The notes: generated by a model from the letters alone, not told the origin. Shown: positions 34,500 to 44,345, numbered from the stretch's first letter. The stretch: DNA of 64,000 bases from Clostridia bacterium (GCA_017470145.1 JAFUFB010000030.1:124001-188000), one strand, 5' to 3'. A program made the numbers and translations.

Positions 34500-35426
34500 A
34501 TGTCTAATCGCTCGCTGGAAAGGCGGGAATCCGGCTTTACCCGGTGGTTCCATAAGGAATCCACAGCGGGGCTCATCTTCAGCTTGCCCTTCATTATCGG
34601 CTTTCTGATGTTCCTGCTGATCCCTATGGCCCTTTCCCTGTATTATTCTTTCTGCAAATACGATATTCAGAGCCCGCCCACCTGGATCGGCCTGGATAAC
34701 TATATCAAGATCTTCACCAAGGACAAGACCTTCTCCAAGGCGCTGGGGGTCACGGTGTATTTCGCCCTGATCGGCACGCCCCTGAAGGTCATCTTCGCCC
34801 TGATCGTCGCCCTGATTCTGAACCACGAAACCCGGGCGGTGGGCTTCTATCGGGCGACCTATTATCTGCCCTCCATCATCGGCGGATCAGTGGCTGTGGC
34901 CATCCTATGGCGCCGGATGTTTGAATCCAACGGCACCATCAATGCTATTTTGAGCACCATCTTCCCCGGCATGACGGGCTTCAACTGGTTCGGTGAGGGG
35001 CCGGCCATCTGGGTGCTGATCATCCTGACGGTATGGCAGTTTGGTTCCTCCATGCTGATTTTCCTGTCCAGCCTGAAGCAGATTCCCATGGAGCTGTACG
35101 AGGCGGCCAGCATCGATGGCGCCAACGGCATCCGGCGGTTCTTCAACGTGACCCTGCCGCTGCTGACCCCGACGATCTTCTTCAACCTGGTGCAGCAGAC
35201 CATCAACTCCTTCCTGGCCTTTACCCAGTCCAAGCTGATTACCAACGGCGGTCCCCGGGATTCCACCCTGTTCTACACCGTGTATCAGTATAACAAGGCC
35301 TTCCCGGCCCTGGGCAAGAGCCAGATGGGCTACGCTTCTGCCCTGGCCTGGATCATGCTGGTGATTATCTCCCTGGTCACCTTCCTGCTGTTTAAGTCCC
35401 GCAGCAAGTGGGTCTATGACGCGTAA
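34500..35426 (+). CDS. Sugar ABC transporter permease (MalF type)
   Basis: 308 residues, six predicted helices. The EAA loop contacting the ATPase reads EAASIDGANGIRRFFNVTLP. A long first periplasmic segment follows helix 1 as in MalF/UgpA proteins. GGAGGAGGAG lies 9 bp before ATG 34500. It is 17 bp upstream of the second permease. Confidence 0.92.
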   Translation: MSNRSLERRESGFTRWFHKESTAGLIFSLPFIIGFLMFLLIPMALSLYYSFCKYDIQSPPTWIGLDNYIKIFTKDKTFSKALGVTVYFALIGTPLKVIFALIVALILNHETRAVGFYRATYYLPSIIGGSVAVAILWRRMFESNGTINAILSTIFPGMTGFNWFGEGPAIWVLIILTVWQFGSSMLIFLSSLKQIPMELYEAASIDGANGIRRFFNVTLPLLTPTIFFNLVQQTINSFLAFTQSKLITNGGPRDSTLFYTVYQYNKAFPALGKSQMGYASALAWIMLVIISLVTFLLFKSRSKWVYDA

Positions 35427-35443
35427 GAAAGGAGGAGACGGAA

Positions 35444-36292
35444 ATGAAAACGGAAAGAAAGCCCTGGAAAGAAGTCCTGTATCACATTCTCGTCGCCGCC
35501 GGCGCGCTGATCATGGTTTACCCCCTGCTGTGGATGGTGTTCAGCTCCTTTAAGCCGGTGGATACTATCCTGCCTACGGCGGGACAGCTGTTTCCCACTG
35601 AGTGGACCCTGCGGAACTATATTCAGGGATGGCAGGGCTTTATGGGTTATACCTTTGCCACCTTCTTCGCCAACTCCTTCTTCATCTCCCTGATGTCCAC
35701 CTTCGGGACGCTGTTCTCCTCGTCGCTGGTGGCCTATGCCCTGCAGCGGCTGGAGTTCAAGGGAAAGAAGATTCTGTTTACCCTGGTGCTGTCCACCATG
35801 ATGCTGCCGGCGCAGATCCTGATGATCCCGCAGTTCATGTGGTACCGGCATCTGAACTGGGTGGGCACCTACTTCCCCATGATCCTGCCTTACTTCTTCG
35901 CAGTGCAGGGCTTCTTCGTCTATCTGATCATGAATTTCATCGGCGGCATTCCGAAGGATCTGGACGAGGCGGCGAAGATCGACGGCTGCTCCTATTATGT
36001 CACCTTCTTCCGTATCATTCTGCCGCTGATTGTCCCGGCCCTGGTGACCTCGGCCATCTTCTCCTTCATCTGGAGATGGGATGATTATCTGTCCGCCCTG
36101 CTGTATGTGAACCGGGCGAGCATGCGGCCCATTTCCCTGGCCCTGCAGCTGTTTAACGATCCGTCCTCCGGATCGGATATCGGCTCTACCTTGGCCATGT
36201 CCACCCTGTCCATCGTGCCCGCCACGGTGCTGTTCCTCATCTTCCAGAAGAGCCTGGTCGAGGGCATCGCTTCTACGGGTATCAAGGGATAA
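35444..36292 (+). CDS. Sugar ABC transporter permease (MalG type)
   Basis: 282 residues, six helices, EAA loop DEAAKIDGCSYYVTFFRIILP. The C-terminus SLVEGIASTGIKG is the usual MalG-family ending. It completes the importer with the preceding binding protein and permease; a shared terminator follows. Confidence 0.92.
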   Translation: MKTERKPWKEVLYHILVAAGALIMVYPLLWMVFSSFKPVDTILPTAGQLFPTEWTLRNYIQGWQGFMGYTFATFFANSFFISLMSTFGTLFSSSLVAYALQRLEFKGKKILFTLVLSTMMLPAQILMIPQFMWYRHLNWVGTYFPMILPYFFAVQGFFVYLIMNFIGGIPKDLDEAAKIDGCSYYVTFFRIILPLIVPALVTSAIFSFIWRWDDYLSALLYVNRASMRPISLALQLFNDPSSGSDIGSTLAMSTLSIVPATVLFLIFQKSLVEGIASTGIKG

Positions 36293-36303
36293 ACAAAAAA
36301 TTG

Positions 36304-36328
36304 AGCGGCTCCCTTCACGGGAGCCGCT
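36304..36328. terminator. Bidirectional terminator between the importer and GH115
   Basis: AGCGGCTCCC and GGGAGCCGCT, then T6 on + (36328-36333) and TCAATTTTTT on -. It reaches to within a few bases of the GH115 stop codon. Confidence 0.92.
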
Positions 36329-36331
36329 TTT

Positions 36332-38341
36332 TTAAATTCTTTCCAACTCGATGACGTCCCGCAGACCATTAGCCAGGGCTTCGTCCTCCAGCTGGCGGGT
36401 GATGTGGCTTTGCAGGGTCACCCGGGTCTCCGCCGGAGGAATCAGATATTTCCGCTCCCAGTCGAACTGATTGGTTCCATCCCCCCGCAGGCGGAAGAAA
36501 GCCCGCATGCCGGTCAGCACCTGCTCCGTCAGTCCCACGTTGGTAAAGCAGTCGTTTCGGTAAAAATGGGCGAACATGCCATGCTCGGACCGAACCATGG
36601 CTTCCCGGGTCTCCCGGACGCCCGTCAGCGCTCGGTCCGTCCACAGGAAGGCTTGCAGATCATTCCCCCGCAGGGCATGCCGACAGGCCTGGGCGAAGGC
36701 CAGCACCGTTTCACAGCCCGCCCGATGCAGAATGGCCGGGGTCAGCAGCAGATCCTCCAGGGCATGGGCCGCCGGGCCCCGCAGCTTCTCCAGCGCCGCC
36801 CGGCACTGCTGCTCATACCGGCCCCAGGAGGCGATGCCCGGCTCCGCGATTTCCGTCATCTGGGCCGCCTGGGCGTCAAAATCCTCCGCCGGGGCTGCCC
36901 AGCTGATTTTTCGCACCCATTTTTCGCCCCGAACCAGGGCATTGGCCATTTCCCGAACCGGGAAGTGATAGAACTGATCCCCCGCCCGGTCGTCCTCGTG
37001 GGGGCCATAGGCAGCGGAGCTTTCACCATATGCGGTCAGCAGGCAGCCCAGGGATGCATCTCCAAAATAGTCCGCCGCGTATTCCGCTGCCGTTTTTTTC
37101 AGATCGCAGTCCCCATCCCGCCACAGGCGGCGAATCAGCTCCAGGGTGAACAGATGGGGCCGAATGGAGCCGGAATTGATGATCCAGCACTGATCCCCGC
37201 CCCGCTCCAGGACGGTTTTCAGCTCCCGAATCACCAGAGGGAAGGGCACCTGCAGCATGGTCAGGTGATTCGCGGCCTGCAGGTCGTAGAATCCGGCATG
37301 GTAATAGATGCCGCTAGCCCCCGTTTCCTCCGGGCCGGGCATGGCGTCGATTCGAGGGTTCTCCAGCCCCTGCCGCCGGGAAACCATTTTCCCGAAGCCG
37401 TTGTCGCTCCAAATGCGGATCACTTCCTCCGGGATGTCCAGATGCCCATCCCGGTATAGGCTCATCATCTCGCCATACAGGTAGGAGCAGAACACCGCCT
37501 CCGGCTCCTTCTCCCGCACCATGGCCATCTGTTTGCGAATCATGGCGGAGATAAAAGCCCCCCGCTTCGCGTCCGTATCCATCTCTGGATCGTCATCCCA
37601 GAAGGCGTGATCCCCCTGACCCCGGAAGCCCACCGTCCAGAGCACCCGGCGTCCTTCGTTCATCTGAATCCCCCGCCGCCACAGGGCTTCGAACTTCTCC
37701 GGATATTTGGAATAGGAGGGCTCCAGATGCGGCCAGGTCCGGGCAAACATGGGCGCCCCCAGCATCTCCGCGTGGTGTTGGGCCAGCCGCAGCCCCATCT
37801 CGGAGGCCAGCTGGTTGATGATCTCCCCATCGTACTGCCGATCCGTGCCGGCGATAACCAGGTTCCCGCCCAGCCGCAGCAAGGCCTCGAAGCTCCGCTG
37901 CCAGACCCGATGCCGCTGGGCCGGGGTAAAGCACCAGCCATCCAGCAGCACCTCATCGTTGATGAACCATCCCCGCCAGCGCACCCGGTAAGCGGGCGAA
38001 GCCCAGGTTTGATCCGCCACCCGGCAGGATTCCACCCGATGATTCGGCTGGCCGCTCCACCAGCCAAAGGGCTTCACCCCCAGCAGGCGTTCGCTGACGG
38101 ACAGCAGGGCGTAGACCGCCCCCAGGGCATCGGCGCAGGTGAGGCGAATTTCCGCCTCATTCACCTCCGCGGTATAGCTCTCCGCCGGAAGGGCGGGATC
38201 CAGCGTCACCTGAATGCTATTTTCCGGACCTTCCGGAGGCAAAATTTCCTCCATGTCCCGGCGTAGGATATCCGCCGCGTGGTGAATGGGGGACAGGCTT
38301 TCCTCCGCAATCATCCGGGTCCGTTGGCTGAATTCAAACAT
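36332..38341 (-). CDS. Glycoside hydrolase family 115, xylan alpha-1,2-glucuronidase
   Basis: 669 residues from ATG 38341 (GTG 38377 is an alternative). GH115 blocks are clear: RWRGWFINDE, LWTVGFRGQGDHAFWDDDP, IRIWSDNGFGKMVSRRQG, and CWIINSGSIRPHLFTLELI. The family removes 4-O-methyl-glucuronic acid from xylan and its oligomers. No signal peptide, so it should act in the cytoplasm on imported oligosaccharides. It is shorter than many GH115s because the C-terminal accessory domain is missing. A decayed second copy of its 3' end lies at 30118-30266. Confidence 0.9.
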   Translation of the reverse strand: MFEFSQRTRMIAEESLSPIHHAADILRRDMEEILPPEGPENSIQVTLDPALPAESYTAEVNEAEIRLTCADALGAVYALLSVSERLLGVKPFGWWSGQPNHRVESCRVADQTWASPAYRVRWRGWFINDEVLLDGWCFTPAQRHRVWQRSFEALLRLGGNLVIAGTDRQYDGEIINQLASEMGLRLAQHHAEMLGAPMFARTWPHLEPSYSKYPEKFEALWRRGIQMNEGRRVLWTVGFRGQGDHAFWDDDPEMDTDAKRGAFISAMIRKQMAMVREKEPEAVFCSYLYGEMMSLYRDGHLDIPEEVIRIWSDNGFGKMVSRRQGLENPRIDAMPGPEETGASGIYYHAGFYDLQAANHLTMLQVPFPLVIRELKTVLERGGDQCWIINSGSIRPHLFTLELIRRLWRDGDCDLKKTAAEYAADYFGDASLGCLLTAYGESSAAYGPHEDDRAGDQFYHFPVREMANALVRGEKWVRKISWAAPAEDFDAQAAQMTEIAEPGIASWGRYEQQCRAALEKLRGPAAHALEDLLLTPAILHRAGCETVLAFAQACRHALRGNDLQAFLWTDRALTGVRETREAMVRSEHGMFAHFYRNDCFTNVGLTEQVLTGMRAFFRLRGDGTNQFDWERKYLIPPAETRVTLQSHITRQLEDEALANGLRDVIELERI

Positions 38342-38390
38342 GGGCTTCCCATCCTCTCTGTCAAAGCGCAGAAGCACGCCGCAATGTTCC

Positions 38391-38459
38391 TAAAATAACA
38401 GGAACACGCAAGCGAAGAATTTGATTCGCTCCGCTTTTCATTTTCAACCCAGATAGGCT
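38391..38459. repeat. Diverged copy of the GH130_1 gene end and its 3' flank
   Basis: About 68 bp matches 40872-40939 (roughly 78% by eye), the last codons (AYLG) and 3' untranslated part of the GH130_1 gene. Here it has no gene attached: it reads IAYLG then TGA on the minus strand, between the Nudix and GH115 genes. Stem bases differ in a compensating way between copies (GCGAA/TTCGC versus GTGAA/TTCAC). Confidence 0.75.
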
Positions 38460-38477
38460 ATCCAGATATGAAACTAC

Positions 38478-39095
38478 TCATTGTTTCGCGAATTCCGCCA
38501 GGCCAATCCAGGTATAGACGGAGATGGGCTCCTTCGCCATCATCCGCCGGGCTTCCTCCCGGGTCACCAGGCGGAAGCCGTTAAACTGCTCCGAGCCCTC
38601 CGCGTGGCTCTGGGTCAGCTCGCTCTCCGCATGATCATACAGGTCGATCCGGACCATGGCGTTGGATTCGTCCGTCAGCCCGGGGGAGGAGAACAGGCAG
38701 GGATGGACCATCCGGAATTCGTCCTGAGGTTCCAGGGCGATCCCCGTTTCCTCGTACAGCTCCCGAACCGCCGTGTCCCGAATGGCCTGGGGACGATCCT
38801 TCCCCCGATCCTCCGGGTCGATGAGCCCAGCGGGCACGCTGTCCACGAATTGCCCCAGGGGGTAGCGATACTCCCGATTCAGCAGCATGCGATCCTCCTG
38901 ACCCGGCGCGTGCCAGACGACGCAGAGGGAAACCGCGTCGGGAATCATGGCCCGAAACTGCTCCTCGGACAGGGCGGCCACCAGATCCTCCCGGCCCCGG
39001 CGGGTGGCGTCAAAATAGTGCTTCCCCGGGGCGTATTGCAGATCAAAAACCTTGACAAACCGGGTGTCCAGCAGGGTTTCCACAGGATAATCCAT
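38478..39095 (-). CDS. Nudix hydrolase
   Basis: 205 residues from ATG 39095 (MDYPVETLLDTRFVKVFDL). Core NREYRYPLGQFVDSVPAGLIDPEDRGKD then AVRELYEETGIAL gives a Nudix box with a longer loop between the Gly and the first Glu. It is in the NDP-sugar/ADP-ribose pyrophosphatase group. The longer frame to 39188 overlaps the upstream gene end and is unlikely. It lies 23 bp after the acetylesterase, so is in the same operon; substrate unknown. Confidence 0.82.
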   Translation of the reverse strand: MDYPVETLLDTRFVKVFDLQYAPGKHYFDATRRGREDLVAALSEEQFRAMIPDAVSLCVVWHAPGQEDRMLLNREYRYPLGQFVDSVPAGLIDPEDRGKDRPQAIRDTAVRELYEETGIALEPQDEFRMVHPCLFSSPGLTDESNAMVRIDLYDHAESELTQSHAEGSEQFNGFRLVTREEARRMMAKEPISVYTWIGLAEFAKQ

Positions 39096-39118
39096 TTTAA
39101 CCGGCTTCCTTTCTCTCT

Positions 39119-40624
39119 TTAAAACGCGAAGGGCTCCAGGGGCAGGCCGTTGGCCGCGAAAAGGTTCACCAGCCCGTAATCCGTCCAAGCATAGCGGGCG
39201 TGCAGCGGATGCTCCACCCCCGCCGCCGTCAGGTGCAGAAAGGGGCCTTCCAGCATGGCCCGGGCGGGCACGAAGTTCCCGTCCGCCCCGGCCAGCTCCA
39301 GCAGGGCCGGCTCTTTCCCGTCCCGGGCCATCAGGGGCTGATCCGTCATCAGGGTCATCATGCTGCCCTCGATTTTCCGCCCCGTGATCCGGGGGGCTTT
39401 CTCTGCCTTTTCCCCGTAAATGATCTCCCGGGCCAGCTCATACAGCCGCTCCCCTACCACTCGCTTGTTGGTGGGGTGCAGGTTGTTGAATTCCCCCTGG
39501 TCAATCAGGCAGGCCATGCCCGTGTTCCGCATCCGGTCCCGAGTGGCGCTCTGCCGCAGCCGCAGGGCCGGCCAGGTCTTGGTGTCCGTCTTTCCCTGCT
39601 CCAGCCACACGGGCAGCTGCACAAACAGGAAGGGCAAGCCCTCCTCCTGGAAGGTTTCCCGCCAGCGATCGATGAGGGACATCATCAGGGTGTCATATTT
39701 GCTGTCCACGCTGGTGGCGTCGGTCTCCCCCTGATAGAACAGAATCCCCGTCAGGGTCAGGGGAGACAGGGGCGCCACCATGGTGTCATACAGCCCCGCC
39801 GGCCGGAAGGGATCCGCCGGCCCCGCCGGAGGATTCCAGGGATTGGGGCCCAGCTCCTTTTCCACCTCGGCCCATTCGCAGCCCGGATGCTCCGCGCGGT
39901 ATTTCCCCGCCGCATCGTTCCAGGCATTCAGCACCCGGCGGAACTCCCGCTCCTTTTTCAGATATTCCTCCAAGGTGATCCCCGCGGCCTTTTTCTCATA
40001 TTCTTCGATGTAGCGAAGGCCCTCCGCCGTCCGCCGCAGCCACTTTTCCTCCATCCAGCAGGTGATGGAGGTGCCGCCCCAGTAGCAGTCGATGACCCCC
40101 ACCGGCACCTGCAGATGGCGCTGCAGCTTCATGGCGAAGAAATACGCCGCCGCGCTCATATCCTGCCCCCGGCCGGGGCCGATAGCCTGCCAGCGAACCT
40201 GGCCCCAAGCCTGCTGCCGCTCCTGGCTGAACCAGGCATACTTTGGTACGTTGAAGTATCGCACCATGGGGTTCACATGGCTGTCGATGAGCTCCGGCCC
40301 CTCGTCGGCGTTGCGCAGCTCCAGCTCCATGTTGCTCTGCCCTCCGGCCAGGAACACCTCCCCGATGGAAACATCCAGGGCGCAGAAGGTTTCCTGCCCG
40401 TCGGAGATCAGCAGCCGGCATCCCGTGTTCGCCGCCTGGGCCGGCAGCACCGCCAGGAACCTCCCCCCGAAGGCCCGCGCCTCCCCCTGGGCCAGCAGGG
40501 CGTCCTTCCCATCCCGCAGCTCCACATGGATACGGGCCCCGTCCGCCGCCTCGCCGAAGATTCGGAGCTCTTTTCCGCGGCACAGCACCGCGCCGTCCGA
40601 GAATATGGGGGATACTTTCAACAT
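39119..40624 (-). CDS. SASA-family carbohydrate O-acetylesterase
   Basis: 501 residues. The nucleophile motif is GGQSNMEL (Ser ~94), CYWGGTSITCWM forms the oxyanion region, FYQGETDA is a third block, and the catalytic His is in NNLHPTNKRVVGERL. This is the sialate/xylan O-acetylesterase (SGNH-like) family. No signal peptide, so it deacetylates imported oligosaccharides. ATG 40624 has AGGAGGG 7 bp upstream; a TTG 3 bp earlier is less likely. Neighbouring GH115 points to acetylated glucuronoxylan, though acetyl-mannan from the adjacent locus is possible. Confidence 0.88.
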   Translation of the reverse strand: MLKVSPIFSDGAVLCRGKELRIFGEAADGARIHVELRDGKDALLAQGEARAFGGRFLAVLPAQAANTGCRLLISDGQETFCALDVSIGEVFLAGGQSNMELELRNADEGPELIDSHVNPMVRYFNVPKYAWFSQERQQAWGQVRWQAIGPGRGQDMSAAAYFFAMKLQRHLQVPVGVIDCYWGGTSITCWMEEKWLRRTAEGLRYIEEYEKKAAGITLEEYLKKEREFRRVLNAWNDAAGKYRAEHPGCEWAEVEKELGPNPWNPPAGPADPFRPAGLYDTMVAPLSPLTLTGILFYQGETDATSVDSKYDTLMMSLIDRWRETFQEEGLPFLFVQLPVWLEQGKTDTKTWPALRLRQSATRDRMRNTGMACLIDQGEFNNLHPTNKRVVGERLYELAREIIYGEKAEKAPRITGRKIEGSMMTLMTDQPLMARDGKEPALLELAGADGNFVPARAMLEGPFLHLTAAGVEHPLHARYAWTDYGLVNLFAANGLPLEPFAF

Positions 40625-40662
40625 CAACGCGCCCTCCTACCTACTTTTGAAATCGTAACGGC

Positions 40663-40820
40663 TTAGTCGTGCGAAGGGATGTTTCACTCAGGGGCCCTTG
40701 GAAGACGTCGGCACTTAGCGGGTGGCGAGCGCTCGCGCGAAGGCAGCCGCTTTGTGCCGCTACGTCTGGAACGGAGCGAGAGCGTGCCCCGGAGGGGAAC
40801 TCCCGCGCGCATACGACTAA
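40663..40820. repeat. 158-bp GC-rich element with 8-bp inverted ends
   Basis: TTAGTCGT (40663-40670) and ACGACTAA (40813-40820) are inverted termini enclosing a non-coding GC-rich block. A 15-bp internal string, GCGAAGGGATGTTTC, occurs at 40671-40685 and again at 15090-15104, each time just after AGTCGT. It could be a small non-autonomous mobile repeat. No gene lies here. Confidence 0.5.
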
Positions 40821-40839
40821 ACAATTTCCTCTGATCAAA

Positions 40840-40870
40840 CGGAAGGCGAGGGCTTTGCCCCCGCCTTCCG
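40840..40870 (-). terminator. Terminator of the mannan operon
   Basis: CGGAAGGCG / CGCCTTCCG stem with additional inner GGGG/CCCT pairing, then TTTGATC on the minus strand, 48 bp after the last gene. Confidence 0.75.
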
Positions 40871-40917
40871 GAAAATTACAGGAACATGCAAGTGAATATT
40901 TCTCTTCACTCTGCTAT

Positions 40918-42093
40918 TTATTTTCGACCCAGATAGGCCAAATTCCTTTCGATCAATTCCAATCTCTGCTTGACTACGTCCACGGAGCGCAGGGCGTCCT
41001 CCGGCGTATGGAAAACATAGTCGATCAACCGATCCACATCCATCTCCGCCACATGCATCCGGGTATCGGAGGAGGCATAGTACAAAAATACTTTCCCGTC
41101 CTCATCCGCGATGGCGCCGTTGGTGAAGACCACGTTGCTGACGTCCCCCACCCGTTCCCGGCCCAGGGGGCCCAACAGCATGCCGCCAGGCTCGGCGATC
41201 ACCTTCGCGGGATCCTGCAGATCCGTGGCGAAGGCATACAGCACATACCGCAGCCCCGCCGCCGTGTTCCGCACTCCGTGAGCCAGATGAATCCAGCCCT
41301 TCTCCGTTTTGATGGGCACCGCGCCGGCGCCGTTCTTGCTCTCGGTAATGGTGTGATACCTGCGACGGCTGATGATCCTTTCCTCATCGATGACCGGATT
41401 GGTGATGTCGGCGCACAGGCCAAAGCCAATGCCGCCGCCGCTGCCGGTCTCGATGAAATCATCCATGGGCCGGGTGTAGAAGGCATACTTTCCTTCCACG
41501 AATTCCGGATGGAGCACCACATTCCGCTGCTGGGGGGACCGCAGGGTTTTCAGGTTCGGCAGCCGCTCCCAGGTTTCCAGATCCTTCGTCCGCACGATGC
41601 CCGCCGCGGCCACCGCCGCGGACAGATCGGGATTGTCCGGATCCTTGCTTTCCGAGCAGAACACGCCGTAAATCCAGCCATCCTCATGCTGGGTCAGGCG
41701 CATGTCGTACACATTGGTCTCCGCCTTCTCCGTGTCCGGCAGCAGAATAGGCCGATCCCGGAAGCGGAAGCCCTCCGTGGGCCGATCGCTCTCCGCCACG
41801 GCGAAAAAGCTCTTCCGGTCCATGCCCTCTACCCGAACCACCAGGCAGTATTTATCCCCCAGCTTGATGGCGCCGCTGTTCAGGGTGGCGTTGACCCCCA
41901 GCCGCTGCATCATGAAGGGGTTGGTCTCCGGGTTGGCGTCGTACATCCAGAAGGGAGGCACATGCTCCCGGGTCAGCACCGGGTTGCGATACCGGCTGTA
42001 CAACCCGTTATAAAAATGCTCATCCACCGGATTCGGCCGGGACAGCAGCCGCTCATAGGCCTCCATCAACGATTCAAAACTTCTCGCACGCAT
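40918..42093 (-). CDS. GH130_1 4-O-beta-mannosyl-glucose phosphorylase
   Basis: 391 residues. It matches mannosylglucose phosphorylases closely: [58 protein letters not shown], and [20 protein letters not shown]. The enzyme splits Man-beta-1,4-Glc with phosphate into mannose-1-phosphate and glucose. Its substrate is made by the 2-epimerase two genes upstream. Last gene of the mannan operon, 19 bp after GH130_2, with a terminator downstream. Confidence 0.93.
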   Translation of the reverse strand: MRARSFESLMEAYERLLSRPNPVDEHFYNGLYSRYRNPVLTREHVPPFWMYDANPETNPFMMQRLGVNATLNSGAIKLGDKYCLVVRVEGMDRKSFFAVAESDRPTEGFRFRDRPILLPDTEKAETNVYDMRLTQHEDGWIYGVFCSESKDPDNPDLSAAVAAAGIVRTKDLETWERLPNLKTLRSPQQRNVVLHPEFVEGKYAFYTRPMDDFIETGSGGGIGFGLCADITNPVIDEERIISRRRYHTITESKNGAGAVPIKTEKGWIHLAHGVRNTAAGLRYVLYAFATDLQDPAKVIAEPGGMLLGPLGRERVGDVSNVVFTNGAIADEDGKVFLYYASSDTRMHVAEMDVDRLIDYVFHTPEDALRSVDVVKQRLELIERNLAYLGRK

Positions 42094-42112
42094 TTGTCTT
42101 GTCCTTCTCCCA

Positions 42113-43144
42113 TCAATAATGGTGCACCGCTTCGCCGTCCGCCCAGTTCAGCACGCTGTGGTCCTTGATGTACTGAACCACCTCGTCCACCTTGGTGAAG
42201 GCCAGGCCCACATGGGTGTCCGCGCAGCCGTAGTAGATGGCGATGCGGCCGGTGGCCTCATCCTGCAGCGTCGCGCAGGGGAACACCACGTTGGGTACGA
42301 AGCCCGTCACCTCGTAGGACTCCTCGGGGGTCAGCAGATAGTTTTCGCAGCGATAGAGTACCTTGCTGGGCTCGTCGATGTCCAGAATGGCGCCGCCCAT
42401 GGAATAAACGAAGCCGTTGCAGGTGCTGGACACGCCGTGGTAGAACATGAGCCAGCCCTCGGTGGTCTCGATGGGGGCCGCGCCCGCGCCGATCTTCACG
42501 CTCTCCCACCATTCATTGCCCCGGCCCATGACGTGGCGATGCCGGCCCCAGTAGACCATATCCGGAGACTCGGACAGGAAGATATCCCCAAAGGGAGTGT
42601 GCCCGCTGTCGGAAGGCCGGGACAGCAGCTTAAAGTTACCGCCGATGCGCCGGGGGAACAGCACCGCGTTGCGGTTGAAGGGGATGAAGGGATTTTCCAC
42701 CCGGGTAAAGGTCTTGAAATCCTGGGTCTTGGCCATGCCGATGGCCGCGCCGAAGAAATCCGTGCACCAGATGATGTAATAGGTGTCCTCCACCTTCACC
42801 AGCCGGGGATCATAGGCATAATGAGGCAGCATGGGTTCGCCCTTTTCATCCGTAAAAGGCACCTTTTCCCGCTCCACCTCCCAGTGGATGCCGTCCTTGG
42901 AGTGGCCCAGGTACACATGGGGAATGCCGTTCACCTGTTCGCCCCGCAGCACGGCGATGAAGCCATCCTCCCAGGGGGCCACGGCGCTGTTGAAGATTCG
43001 GGCGATTTCCGGCGTGGGATTCCGGCCCAGGATGGGGTTCTCAGTGTAGCGCCAGATGGGAGCCGCCGTCTTCAGATCGGCCGGCTTCTCCTGCCAGGGG
43101 ATGTTGGGCAAAGCGCCCGCGTTCAGAATCTTAATTTCAGACAT
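42113..43144 (-). CDS. GH130_2-type beta-1,4-mannooligosaccharide phosphorylase
   Basis: 343 residues with the GH130 propeller blocks [60 protein letters not shown] and [20 protein letters not shown]. The shorter length and these blocks fit subgroup 2, which phosphorolyses mannooligosaccharides from the non-reducing end to mannose-1-phosphate. It pairs with GH130_1. A beta-1,2-mannoside specificity is less likely given the GH113 and epimerase neighbours. Confidence 0.88.
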   Translation of the reverse strand: MSEIKILNAGALPNIPWQEKPADLKTAAPIWRYTENPILGRNPTPEIARIFNSAVAPWEDGFIAVLRGEQVNGIPHVYLGHSKDGIHWEVEREKVPFTDEKGEPMLPHYAYDPRLVKVEDTYYIIWCTDFFGAAIGMAKTQDFKTFTRVENPFIPFNRNAVLFPRRIGGNFKLLSRPSDSGHTPFGDIFLSESPDMVYWGRHRHVMGRGNEWWESVKIGAGAAPIETTEGWLMFYHGVSSTCNGFVYSMGGAILDIDEPSKVLYRCENYLLTPEESYEVTGFVPNVVFPCATLQDEATGRIAIYYGCADTHVGLAFTKVDEVVQYIKDHSVLNWADGEAVHHY

Positions 43145-43160
43145 CGTGTTTTATCTCCTT

Positions 43161-44330
43161 TTATACATTATTGGGCATTTCCGCCTCAATCAGCCGCAGG
43201 CACATGCGGCTGTTATGGTAGGGGCACTTCCACTCCTCCACCATGGGCCGCTCCGTCAGGCTGCCGTCCTCATAGACTGACCAATACCATTCCCCATTGG
43301 GCCGAGGATCCACGATCATTCGCTGAATCGTTGCCCACTGGGTCTGCAGATCCGCTGCCCAGGCGGGGTCCTGGATCATTTCCCATCCGCAATGCAGGCC
43401 CAGCATGGTTTCCGCCTGCACCCACCAGATCCGCAGCTCGCTGACCTCTCCGGCCACCCATTCGTTCTTCAGCCCATGGTCCGTAAACGCCCGCTCCCGA
43501 ACGCTCTCCAGCAGGTCCAGACACATGGCGCGATAGGGCGTCCGGTCCTTCTCCGGCAGGAACTCCTGGGCCGAATCCCACAGCAGCCATCCGCTCTCGA
43601 TGTCGTGGCCATAACTCTGCATATCCAGCAGGGGGCGATACTCATCGTCCATAAAGACCTCCAGCCGGCGCTTTTCCGGGTTGTACATCTTCTTCAGCAG
43701 GATCTCCAGGGCCCGCAGCCCGGCCTGCCAAACATGGTCCTCCGGCTCCGCCCGGTGCAGCTCCGTGTAGGCCTCCAGCACATGCAGCAGGGTGTTCATG
43801 GTTCGGGTGGCCATGACCCCGTTTTCGCTCAGCTTCTCATTGCTCTCCGGGGAGAAATCCGCCTGATAGGCCTCCCCGTATCCGTTATAGACGGTGCATT
43901 TTTCCTCGATGACCCGATACAGGGCCCGGGCCTTCTCCAGGGCCTCCCGCTTCCCCGTCAGCCGATAATAGGCGGACAGGCCATAGATGGCGAAGGCCTG
44001 GCAATAGGTGTGCTTGGTGGTGTCCGCGGGCTTCCCGTCGAAGGTCACGCTCCAGTAGACGCCTCCGTGGGCCTCGTCCTCGAACATCTTCAGGGCTTCA
44101 TAGGCCCAGTCCGCGTACCGGCGGTATTCCCCGCTGCCCAGCACCCGGGCGGCGGTGGAAAAGGTCCAGAGGATACGGCTGTGCAGGATGCAGCCCTTGT
44201 CCGCCTCCCGCTGGATGTTCAACCCCTTGTCCACATATCCGTAGAACCCGCCGTGTTTTTCGTCCTTCAGCCCCTCCCAGAAGGGCAGAATCTTCCGGGT
44301 CAGATGATCCCGCAATTCCTGTTGTAGCAT
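43161..44330 (-). CDS. Cellobiose/mannobiose 2-epimerase (AGE superfamily)
   Basis: 389 residues, (alpha/alpha)6-barrel type. Family blocks: PFWEGLKDEKHGGFYGYVD, AFAIYGLSAYYRLTG, RTMNTLLHVLEAYTEL, LDMQSYGHDIESGWLLWD (catalytic His of the SYGHDIE motif), and SELRIWWVQAETMLGL. It converts the reducing-end sugar of beta-1,4-mannobiose to glucose. It sits between the importer permeases and the GH130 genes with 15-16 bp gaps. Confidence 0.93.
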   Translation of the reverse strand: MLQQELRDHLTRKILPFWEGLKDEKHGGFYGYVDKGLNIQREADKGCILHSRILWTFSTAARVLGSGEYRRYADWAYEALKMFEDEAHGGVYWSVTFDGKPADTTKHTYCQAFAIYGLSAYYRLTGKREALEKARALYRVIEEKCTVYNGYGEAYQADFSPESNEKLSENGVMATRTMNTLLHVLEAYTELHRAEPEDHVWQAGLRALEILLKKMYNPEKRRLEVFMDDEYRPLLDMQSYGHDIESGWLLWDSAQEFLPEKDRTPYRAMCLDLLESVRERAFTDHGLKNEWVAGEVSELRIWWVQAETMLGLHCGWEMIQDPAWAADLQTQWATIQRMIVDPRPNGEWYWSVYEDGSLTERPMVEEWKCPYHNSRMCLRLIEAEMPNNV

Positions 44331-44345
44331 CTTTCTTACCCTTTC

